NCBI GenBank assembly: GCA_019115685.1
Contig: DXDC01000233.1
Coordinates: 1-5,585 of the forward strand
Source of the DNA: Candidatus Agrococcus pullicola
Lineage (GTDB): Bacteria; Actinomycetota; Actinomycetes; Actinomycetales; Microbacteriaceae
DNA: 5,585 nt
Reading direction: 5' to 3'
Notes under the pieces: model-generated
What the model was told of the DNA's origin: nothing
The model's database searches: none
The model's input: the letters and a program-made list of their open reading frames with translations, nothing else
Program-made: the position numbers and the translations under genes
Part shown: piece after piece, positions 1 through 5,585 of the stretch
Position numbering within the stretch: position 1 is the first letter of the stretch
Layout of the letters: each line of letters starts with the position of its first letter

Positions 1-910
1 GATGACGATCGGCACGAACACCTCGCCGCTCGCCGGCAGGGTGAAGGGTTCCAAGCTCACGGCGCGCATGGTGAAGGACCGCCTCGACCGCGAGCTCATC
101 GGTAACATCTCGATCAAGGTCGTCGACATCGGCCGCCCCGATGCCTGGGAAGTGCAGGGCAGGGGAGAGCTCGCCCTCGCGATTCTCGTCGAGCAGATGC
201 GCCGCGAAGGCTACGAGCTCACGGTAGGCAAACCGCAGGTCGTCACGCGCACGATCGACGGGACGCTGCACGAGCCGTTCGAGTCGCTCACGATCGACGC
301 CCCTGAGGAGTACCTCGGCGCAATCACGCAGCTGCTCGCGGCCCGCAAGGGGCGTACGATCGGCATGTCGAACCACGGCACCGGCTGGGTCAGAATGGAA
401 TTCTCGGTGCCCTCACGGGGTCTGATCGGGTTCCGCACCGAGTTCCTCACTGTCACCCGCGGCACCGGCATCGCCAACGCGATCTCCGCCGGGTATCAGC
501 CCTGGTCGGGCGAGATCGTCCAGCGGCACAACGGCTCCCTCGTCGCCGATCGTGCGGGCGTGGCGACGCCGTTCGCGCTCATCTCGCTCGCCGATCGCGG
601 CTCGTTCTTCGTGCGACCGACGGAAGAGGTGTACGAGGGCATGGTCGTCGGCGAGAACAACCGCGGCGAAGACATGGACGTGAACATCACCAAGGAGAAG
701 AAGCTCACGAACATGCGATCCGCCACGGGCGACGAACTCGAGCGACTGACACCCGCTCGTGACATGTCGCTGGAGGAGTGTCTCGAGTTCGCCCGAGACG
801 ATGAATGCGTCGAGGTCACGCCGGCTGCGGTGCGCATCCGCAAGGTAACGCTCGACGCAACACAGCGTGCCCGGGAGACGTCGCGCATGAAGCGCCGGTC
901 GGCGAACTGA
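1..910 (+). CDS. typA: Translational GTPase TypA/BipA, C-terminal half (5' truncated by window edge)
   Basis: This is a ribosome-binding GTPase of the EF-G/LepA superfamily that supports ribosome assembly and translation under stress in the cytoplasm. About 302 residues are visible, roughly half of the usual 610-640. The G domain with its nucleotide-binding motifs and domain II lie upstream. The first visible ATG (base 2) is an internal methionine, not the start. Visible parts, numbered from base 2: the end of the domain II/III linker (SPLAG, about 8-12); the EF-G domain III-like segment with GRGELALAILVEQMRREG (53-70); the domain V-like segment starting at EPFESLTIDAPEEYLG (91-106) with RGLIGFRTEFL (139-149); and the BipA-specific C-terminal domain with NITKEKKLTNMRSATGDE (228-245) and a basic tail. 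The GRGEL and RGLIGFR motifs and the KEKKLTNMR segment separate it from EF-G and LepA. It ends in TGA and is followed by a 183-nt gap, so it is probably transcribed apart from the next gene. Confidence 0.96.
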   Translation, partial: MTIGTNTSPLAGRVKGSKLTARMVKDRLDRELIGNISIKVVDIGRPDAWEVQGRGELALAILVEQMRREGYELTVGKPQVVTRTIDGTLHEPFESLTIDAPEEYLGAITQLLAARKGRTIGMSNHGTGWVRMEFSVPSRGLIGFRTEFLTVTRGTGIANAISAGYQPWSGEIVQRHNGSLVADRAGVATPFALISLADRGSFFVRPTEEVYEGMVVGENNRGEDMDVNITKEKKLTNMRSATGDELERLTPARDMSLEECLEFARDDECVEVTPAAVRIRKVTLDATQRARETSRMKRRSAN

Positions 911-1008
911 GCTTCCGACGCCCTGGTGCCCCTCGTCAGAAGTTCGTTCGCAGATTCGTACTCCTGGACGCCGCCTTGCTGCGACGCTCCCACTCGACTT
1001 GCCGGCGG

Positions 1009-1022
1009 CGAGCCTTCGCTCG
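1009..1022 (+). terminator. Weak terminator-like hairpin after typA
   Basis: A perfect 5-bp stem CGAGC/GCTCG closes a CTTC loop. It can be lengthened by two G-T pairs (1008-1023 and 1007-1024) and is followed by TTCACCTT, only a poor U-rich tail. It sits 99 nt after the typA stop and about 75 nt before the next gene. This is the best terminator candidate in the 911-1093 gap, but the short stem and weak tail make it doubtful. Apart from the -10 box at 1085-1090, I see nothing else in this gap. Confidence 0.25.
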
Positions 1023-1084
1023 TTCACCTTGGCCTGCACCGCCCGACCCCGCGCCTCTGGAAATCAATTTCTGACTCGCGACAC

Positions 1085-1090
1085 TAGGCT
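1085..1090 (+). promoter_or_regulatory. -10 box (TAGGCT) for a probable leaderless transcript
   Basis: TAGGCT fits the actinobacterial TAnnnT -10 pattern. A transcription start 7 nt after the box falls on the A of the ATG at 1097, so the mRNA would begin at its start codon. No convincing -35 hexamer lies 16-18 bp upstream. The GGAG at 1091-1094 lies only 2 nt before that ATG, too close to act as a ribosome binding site, which also favours a leaderless start. Confidence 0.55.
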
Positions 1091-1096
1091 GGAGTG

Positions 1097-1885
1097 ATGG
1101 CAGGGAGTGAACGGGTTCTCGTCGTCACCTCGGATCACGCGCAAGCGGCTCGGCTCGAGGGCACGATGGCGCATATGCGCGCGAGCAACACGATTCCGGT
1201 TGTTTTCGTCGTCCAGGCGGTCGCGGAGGCACTCCCGGGAGCGAATGTCGAAACCGCCTCGGTGCAGGCTTTGAATCGACTCATCGACGAGGGGCAGCTG
1301 GAGGCCGTGGTCTTCCTCGCAGACGACGAGCGCGGTGGCACGACGGCCGGGATCGTTCGTCGCGTTGCCGCGGATAGCTCGGTGCCGCTCTGGCAAGTGG
1401 TTGAGGGGCCCGCCCAGAAGGGTGATCGTGCAGTTGGGGAGCACGTGTTCCGCAGTCTGCCCGTGGCCGAGCCCGCAACGGGCAGGCACCGCGGCTTCGG
1501 TTACTGGTTCGCGACGCTGGGTACCGGGGTGCTCGCCTTCGCCGTCACGGTTGCGGGAACGTTCTCTTATCTGGCTGCGCCGCCGATCGGATTGGTCCTC
1601 GCCACGCTCGGTGTGTGGGGGACGCTCATAGGAGCTCGCCTCATGCATCCGTATCGTGCCCCGGGCGTTGTCGCCGCTGTCGTCAGCCTCCTCACGCTCT
1701 TGCTGCTTGCGACCGATCCCTTCGGGGGCGCAACGGGCGCTACGAGCATTCTCATCCCGTCAACCGTGCTGGGCTGGACGTGGATCGGAATCGTAGCAAT
1801 CGGCAGCTTCGCATCACTCGCGGTGCCGGACCTTCGCGCTGCGCGCGCGGGTAGACTGGACGTTCGGGAAGGAGCTGTACCGTGA
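1097..1885 (+). CDS. Four-segment membrane protein, DUF6113-like, with degenerate PIG-L/MshB-like N-terminal domain
   Basis: This 262-residue protein has two parts. Residues 1-122 are soluble and look alpha/beta: a hydrophobic strand RVLVVTSD (6-13), a helix, then VVFVV (35-39) and [19 protein letters not shown] (59-77). Residues 136-244 hold four likely membrane segments, at about 136-161, 164-182, 189-206 and 218-244, with ILIP at 218-221 and a PD pair after the last one. The second part resembles, from memory, the DUF6113 membrane proteins that follow mshB and precede ferredoxin genes in actinobacteria. The first part resembles a shortened PIG-L deacetylase fold (MshB type, mycothiol synthesis), but the metal-binding AHPDDE motif is replaced by SDHAQA and no HPDH-like motif is present. 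A catalytic role is therefore unlikely; this is inference. The ATG at 1097 is chosen because of the leaderless promoter; an in-frame GTG at 1094 is the alternative. Its stop overlaps the fdxA start (GTGA, 1882-1885). The true function is unknown. Confidence 0.85.
   Translation: MAGSERVLVVTSDHAQAARLEGTMAHMRASNTIPVVFVVQAVAEALPGANVETASVQALNRLIDEGQLEAVVFLADDERGGTTAGIVRRVAADSSVPLWQVVEGPAQKGDRAVGEHVFRSLPVAEPATGRHRGFGYWFATLGTGVLAFAVTVAGTFSYLAAPPIGLVLATLGVWGTLIGARLMHPYRAPGVVAAVVSLLTLLLLATDPFGGATGATSILIPSTVLGWTWIGIVAIGSFASLAVPDLRAARAGRLDVREGAVP
1852..1857 (+). promoter_or_regulatory. Possible internal -10 box (TAGACT) for fdxA-dapC
   Basis: TAGACT lies inside the end of the upstream membrane-protein gene, 24 nt before the fdxA GTG. 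A start about 7 nt downstream (near 1864) would give a short leader just containing the strong Shine-Dalgarno at 1866-1874. It has the same TAGnCT form as the boxes before the membrane-protein gene and gltA. No clear -35 is visible. It would allow fdxA-dapC to be expressed apart from the upstream gene. Confidence 0.4.
1866..1874 (+). promoter_or_regulatory. Strong ribosome binding site of fdxA
   Basis: GGGAAGGAG stands 7 nt before the GTG at 1882. It is the only strong Shine-Dalgarno sequence seen at any start in this window, and it fixes the fdxA start even though that codon overlaps the upstream stop. Confidence 0.75.
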
Positions 1886-2208
1886 CCTATGTGATCGCGC
1901 TGCCCTGCGTTGACCTGAAGGACCGCGCCTGCATCGATGAGTGCCCCGTCGACTGCATCTACGAGGGCGATCGGATGCTCTACATCCACCCGGACGAGTG
2001 CGTGGACTGCGGTGCTTGCGAACCCGTGTGTCCCGTCGAAGCGATCTTCTACGAAGATGATGTTCCGGAGGAGTGGGCCGAGTACTACGACGCGAACGTC
2101 GAGTTCTTCGAAGAAGTCGGCTCTCCCGGCGGGGCGGCGAAGGTCGGCCCGATTCCGGGAGACCACCCGATCGTGGCGAAGCTGCCGCCGCAAGAGCACG
2201 ACGAGTAG
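1882..2208 (+). CDS. fdxA: Seven-iron ferredoxin [3Fe-4S][4Fe-4S]
   Basis: This is a 108-residue soluble electron carrier of the bacterial 7Fe ferredoxin family, which passes low-potential electrons to redox partners such as P450s or reductases; the partner here is unknown. All cluster cysteines are present. C9, C17 and C50 match the [3Fe-4S] ligands and C21, C40, C43 and C46 the [4Fe-4S] ligands of Azotobacter vinelandii ferredoxin I, each offset by one residue. C25 matches that protein's free Cys24. The second cluster motif reads [16 protein letters not shown] (40-55). The C-terminal half is acidic ([18 protein letters not shown]), as usual in this family, and the length is normal. It starts with GTG after a strong ribosome binding site, overlaps the upstream stop by 4 nt, and ends 4 nt before dapC, so the genes are probably co-transcribed. 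The fdxA-dapC pairing is widespread in actinobacteria (for example fdxC-dapC in mycobacteria). Confidence 0.96.
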   Translation: MTYVIALPCVDLKDRACIDECPVDCIYEGDRMLYIHPDECVDCGACEPVCPVEAIFYEDDVPEEWAEYYDANVEFFEEVGSPGGAAKVGPIPGDHPIVAKLPPQEHDE

Positions 2209-2212
2209 TCTC

Positions 2213-3316
2213 GTGGCGTTGCAGCTACCCGATTTCCCCTGGGACTCCCTCGCCGACGCGAAACGCATCGCGAGCGAGCATCCCGATGGACTCATCGACC
2301 TCTCGGTCGGTTCGCCCGTCGACCCGACCCCGGCTGTTCTGCGCGAGGCGCTCAGCGATGCGTCGAACGCGCACGGATACCCGCAGGTGTGGGGGACTCC
2401 GAGACTTCGGGAAGCGATCATCGACTGGTTCGGGAGGATTCGCGGCGTTCCCGATCTGGCGGAGCGGGCCGTTATGCCGTCCATCGGTTCCAAAGAACTT
2501 ATTGCCGGCCTGGCACTTTGGCTGGGCCTCGGCGCCGGCGACACCGTCGTGATTCCCGAGGTTGCCTACCCGACCTACGACGTCTCGGCCCGTCTGGTCG
2601 GGTCGAACGTGCACACGGGGGACGACCCCGCATTCTGGCCGGAGTCGACGAAGCTCGTGTGGCTGAACTCGCCCTCGAACCCGACCGGTCGAGTTCTCGG
2701 CATCTCGGAACTGCGGGCAGCGGTGGCGCGGGCACGCGAACTCGGTGCTGTTCTCGCGAGCGACGAATGCTATGCGCTGCTGCCGTGGGATGTCGAGCAG
2801 GCGCCCAGTGTGCTCGACCCGCGAGTCACAGAAGGCGATACCACGGGCCTCCTTGCAGTGCATTCACTGAGCAAGCAGTCCAGCGACGCCGGCTATCGCA
2901 CGGCATTCATCGCCGGTGACGAACAACTCGTCCAGCGCGTCGTCGGCGTGCGAAAGCACCTGGGCTTGATCCCGCCCGCTCCCGTGCAGAGCGCGATGAT
3001 CGCCGCGCTCGACGACGACGAACACGTTGCGCAGCAGCGAGAACGGTACCGTGCACGACGGGAAACACTGCTGCGGGCAGTTCGGGAGGCCGGATGGTCG
3101 GCCGAGTCGGATGCCGGACTCTACATCTGGGCGGGCAACGGTGACGGCGCTCGCGAGCAGGTGCGCGCCTTAGCAGGGATCGGCATCCTCGTGGCTCCCG
3201 GCGACTTCTACGGCGACGACACGCGAGTGCGTATAGCCCTGACCGCGACGGATGCCGCGATCGAGCGGGCCGCAGCTCGTTTGCGTGCCGCAGCTCGTTC
3301 GCGTGCCGCGGGCTGA
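2213..3316 (+). CDS. dapC: N-succinyldiaminopimelate aminotransferase (class I/II PLP aminotransferase)
   Basis: This enzyme transfers an amino group from glutamate to N-succinyl-2-amino-6-ketopimelate in the succinylase branch of lysine and diaminopimelate synthesis, which feeds peptidoglycan. The protein has 367 residues, normal for actinobacterial DapC. The N-terminus (LPDFPWDSL, DLSVGSPVDPTP at 29-40) is typical of the family. Fold-type I landmarks are SNPTGR (155-160, N156), DECY (184-187, D184 and Y187), the PLP lysine K221 in SLSKQSS, R229 for the PLP phosphate, and a C-terminal RIALTAT whose R340 should hold the substrate carboxylate. The start is the GTG at 2213, 4 nt after the fdxA stop. 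The reading frame stays open upstream into fdxA, but that extension is a shadow. There is no good Shine-Dalgarno, so translation is probably coupled to fdxA. Oddities: the motif after K221 reads QSSDAGYR, where relatives usually have RSN-hydrophobic-AGYR, and the last residues come from an 18-bp tandem duplication. Confidence 0.94.
   Translation: MALQLPDFPWDSLADAKRIASEHPDGLIDLSVGSPVDPTPAVLREALSDASNAHGYPQVWGTPRLREAIIDWFGRIRGVPDLAERAVMPSIGSKELIAGLALWLGLGAGDTVVIPEVAYPTYDVSARLVGSNVHTGDDPAFWPESTKLVWLNSPSNPTGRVLGISELRAAVARARELGAVLASDECYALLPWDVEQAPSVLDPRVTEGDTTGLLAVHSLSKQSSDAGYRTAFIAGDEQLVQRVVGVRKHLGLIPPAPVQSAMIAALDDDEHVAQQRERYRARRETLLRAVREAGWSAESDAGLYIWAGNGDGAREQVRALAGIGILVAPGDFYGDDTRVRIALTATDAAIERAAARLRAAARSRAAG
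3269..3304 (+). repeat. 18-bp tandem duplication at the 3' end of dapC
   Basis: Two adjacent 18-bp units (3269-3286 and 3287-3304) differ at one base (T against C at unit position 14). A further GCCGC starts a third partial copy at 3305. The repeat keeps the reading frame and encodes AAARLR then AAARSR just before the stop. It lengthens the last helix beyond the conserved core, so a recent slippage event seems likely and harmless. Confidence 0.85.
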
Positions 3317-3371
3317 CGACTGGTTATCGCGTAAAGTGCGCGCGGTTAGGAATTGCGCTCGCGGTGGCGAT

Positions 3372-3440
3372 CAGCGATTCCAGACGGATTTTACTGGTTG
3401 AGACGACGTCCAGACCCGTAAAAACCTTCTGGAGTCGATG
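3372..3440. repeat. 69-nt long imperfect inverted repeat (single hairpin)
   Basis: Bases 3372-3404 pair with 3408-3440 around a 3-nt loop (3405-3407). Of 33 positions, 25 are Watson-Crick pairs, 2 are G-T and 6 are mismatches (3374, 3385, 3388, 3395, 3400, 3401). No bulges are needed. The best blocks are 3379-3384 with 3428-3433 and 3389-3394 with 3418-3423. It begins 56 nt after the dapC stop and has no T run after it on the + strand. It could be a 3' UTR structure or processing signal, a small palindromic repeat element, or part of a small RNA. No target-site duplication was seen at its ends. The pairing was counted by eye and is far beyond chance; the function is unknown. Confidence 0.75.
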
Positions 3441-3519
3441 TGCTCGTACTTCAGTCCTTGTGGTCTCGAAAGTCCATCCCTTGCAGGAAACCGATCCGGG
3501 GGCGCGCTGGAGCTCTTGA

Positions 3520-3543
3520 GCGAGGATCCATTCGGAGCCTCGC
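3520..3543 (+). other. 24-nt GC-rich hairpin
   Basis: GCGAGG/CCTCGC arms (3520-3525 and 3538-3543) enclose an A-G mismatch and a TCC/GGA inner stem around an ATTC loop, giving nine Watson-Crick pairs. It is followed by GGCGACGCC rather than a T run, so it is not a classic terminator. Its CGAGG/CCTCG half-sites recur in the palindrome at 3615-3628. Confidence 0.5.
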
Positions 3544-3597
3544 GGCGACGCCAGCGTCACGTCCGTCCTCGGGCGTGGCTAGTTCTCCCGGCTTCGC

Positions 3598-3611
3598 GCC
3601 TGAAGTCAGGC
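3598..3611. promoter_or_regulatory. 14-bp palindrome upstream of gltA (candidate operator)
   Basis: GCCTGA-AG-TCAGGC has perfect 6-bp arms with a 2-bp centre, centred about 84 bp upstream of the predicted gltA start. A 2-nt loop is too short for the full RNA hairpin, so a protein site on DNA is more plausible. It does not match the RamB or GlxR sites known upstream of corynebacterial gltA. The regulator is unknown. Confidence 0.35.
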
Positions 3612-3614
3612 TAA

Positions 3615-3628
3615 ACGAGGTGCCTCGT
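3615..3628. promoter_or_regulatory. Second 14-bp palindrome upstream of gltA (candidate operator)
   Basis: ACGAGG-TG-CCTCGT has the same 6+2+6 layout, centred 17 bp after the first palindrome and about 67 bp before the predicted gltA start. That position would suit an activator or repressor dimer. The arm sequence differs from the first palindrome, so the two may bind different proteins or be chance in GC-rich DNA. Confidence 0.35.
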
Positions 3629-3676
3629 CGTTCATTCCCGGCAGCTCGCAGTTTCCCAAAACAACCGTCTAGGCCG

Positions 3677-3682
3677 TAGTCT
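3677..3682 (+). promoter_or_regulatory. gltA: -10 box (TAGTCT) for leaderless gltA
   Basis: TAGTCT is followed by six bases and then the GTG at 3689, so a start 7 nt after the box falls on the first base of the start codon. No Shine-Dalgarno is present before the GTG, consistent with a leaderless mRNA. No clear -35 hexamer was found, so an activator may be needed. Confidence 0.6.
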
Positions 3683-3688
3683 GTTCTG

Positions 3689-4984
<1,296 letters not shown>

Positions 4985-4986
4985 GA

Positions 4987-5585
4987 ATGGCCGGCTCGAA
5001 CGAGTCGGCAACAGCCGGCCGTCTGGCGAAGTTCTTCAAGTTCGCCGAACGAGACACGTCTGTGTCTCAGGAGATACGGGGCGGCGTCGTGATGTTCGTC
5101 ACGATGGCGTACATCATCATCCTGAACCCGCTCATCATGGGCGGTTTCGCGGCCGATCAGGCGGCGACGGATGTCGAGGGCGGCTGGTTGCCCAACCACC
5201 AGTTGGCTGCCGCGACGGCACTGACCGCTGGGCTTGTGACGATCCTCATGGGGGTCATCGCGAACGTGCCGTTCGGCTTGGCTGCGGGACTGGGCATCAA
5301 CTCCTTCCTGGCATTCACGCTCGTGCAGGACCTCACGTGGCCGGAAGCGATGGGTCTGGTCGTCATCAACGGACTCATCATCGTACTGCTCGGCGCCACG
5401 GGACTGCGGCGCATGATCTTCAACGCAGTCCCGGCAGCGCTCAAGAGCGCGATCAGTGTCGGCATCGGCATGTTCATCGCCTTCATCGGGTTCGTGAATG
5501 CCGGCTTCGTGCGCAGCACCACGCTGCCGTCGCCGCCACTCGAATTGGGCGAGGGAGGCTCGATCACGAGCTTGCCCACAATCGT
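4987..5585 (+). CDS. NCS2 (AzgA-type) purine permease, N-terminal part (3' truncated by window edge)
   Basis: This is the start of a proton-coupled nucleobase transporter of the adenine/guanine/hypoxanthine permease branch in the cytoplasmic membrane. The window shows 199 of the usual 430-490 residues, with no stop before the edge. The N-terminus KFAERDTSVSQEIRGG (18-33) and MAYIIILNP (40-48) are typical of the first helix. GLAAGLGINSFLAFT (97-111) matches the conserved GMGLNA-type helix 3 motif that carries the substrate-site asparagine region (N105). SVGIGMFIAFIGFVNAG (157-173) is another family hallmark. Likely membrane segments are about 33-52, 74-93, 97-113, 122-140 and 154-174. The ATG at 4987 lies 2 nt after the gltA stop with no clear Shine-Dalgarno, so translation is probably coupled to gltA. 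Which purine is carried cannot be told from this part. Confidence 0.92.
   Translation, partial: MAGSNESATAGRLAKFFKFAERDTSVSQEIRGGVVMFVTMAYIIILNPLIMGGFAADQAATDVEGGWLPNHQLAAATALTAGLVTILMGVIANVPFGLAAGLGINSFLAFTLVQDLTWPEAMGLVVINGLIIVLLGATGLRRMIFNAVPAALKSAISVGIGMFIAFIGFVNAGFVRSTTLPSPPLELGEGGSITSLPTI

Larger units (their letters stand above)
3317..3688. other. 372-nt gene-free region between dapC and gltA
   Basis: No convincing gene lies here. The open frames on either strand are under 80 codons, lack a ribosome binding site and encode no recognisable protein. The first 170 nt are visibly richer in A and T than the flanking genes. The region holds a 69-nt imperfect hairpin, a 24-nt hairpin, two 14-bp palindromes and the gltA -10 box. 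No tRNA, CRISPR or insertion-sequence end was recognised. No hairpin followed by a T run is present, so termination of the dapC transcript is not explained by a classic intrinsic terminator. Confidence 0.75.

Noticed and set aside
413..1039. Long minus-strand open frames across the typA 3' end (413-1039 and 496-993)
   Set aside because: They are antisense to a clearly conserved gene, give Arg/Ser-rich low-complexity protein typical of GC-rich shadow frames, and have no ribosome binding site.
2206..2211. TAGTCT at the fdxA stop codon as a separate -10 box for dapC
   Set aside because: A start 7 nt downstream would fall after the GTG at 2213. An in-frame TTG at 2219 would be needed for a leaderless start. 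The match arises from the TAG stop codon and is probably coincidence given the tight operon.
1937..2212. Upstream in-frame extension of dapC to the ATG at 1937
   Set aside because: The extension lies over fdxA in another frame and encodes Ser/Arg/Thr-rich sequence unlike DapC, whereas the family N-terminus begins right at the GTG at 2213.
1567..2544. 325-codon minus-strand open frame across the membrane-protein gene, fdxA and dapC
   Set aside because: It crosses three well-supported plus-strand genes and its composition is that of a shadow frame.
3372..3440. Intrinsic terminator for dapC at the 69-nt hairpin
   Set aside because: The bases after the stem (TGCTCGTACTTC) are not a T run, and the stem is much longer and less GC-rich than usual intrinsic terminators, so it is listed as an inverted repeat of unknown function.
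3324..3560. 78-codon minus-strand frame in the dapC-gltA gap as a small gene or transposase relic
   Set aside because: No ribosome binding site, no recognisable motif, and it runs straight through the 69-nt hairpin, so its coding look is probably chance.
3440..3679. 79-codon plus-strand frame upstream of gltA
   Set aside because: It is rich in Ser, Arg and Pro with no conserved features, has no Shine-Dalgarno, and overlaps the gltA promoter region.

Overview
The window reads as ordinary chromosomal DNA of a high-GC Gram-positive bacterium. It is most likely an actinobacterium of the Micrococcales, probably Microbacteriaceae. The grounds are GC-rich codon use, frequent GTG starts, TAGnCT -10 boxes that suit leaderless transcripts, and the gene order typA / (mshB region) / seven-iron ferredoxin / dapC. 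That order resembles the typA-mshB-fdxC-dapC neighbourhood of mycobacteria. All genes recognised lie on the + strand. No RNA gene, CRISPR array, insertion sequence or phage element was seen.

Layout: (1) 1-910 is the 3' half of typA/bipA, a ribosome-associated translational GTPase; its GTPase domain lies upstream of the window. (2) 911-1093 is non-coding, with a weak terminator-like hairpin and a -10 box placed for a leaderless transcript. (3) 1097-3316 is a tight three-gene unit. It holds a four-segment membrane protein with a PIG-L/MshB-like but apparently motif-less N-terminal domain, then fdxA (7Fe ferredoxin, overlapping by 4 nt), then dapC (N-succinyldiaminopimelate aminotransferase for lysine and peptidoglycan precursors, 4 nt further on). 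(4) 3317-3688 is a 372-nt gap without a convincing gene but with much symmetry: a 69-nt imperfect hairpin, a second 24-nt hairpin, two 14-bp palindromes and a leaderless gltA promoter. (5) 3689-4984 is gltA, a complete citrate synthase, followed after 2 nt by (6) 4987-5585, the 5' end of an NCS2 (AzgA-type) purine permease that runs off the window.

These are mostly housekeeping functions: translation under stress, electron transfer, diaminopimelate synthesis, entry to the TCA cycle and nucleobase uptake. No new defence or mobile system is evident. The two places most worth a second look are the membrane protein at 1097-1885, which may be an eroded MshB fused to a DUF6113-like membrane domain, and the structured gap between dapC and gltA, above all the 69-nt hairpin.
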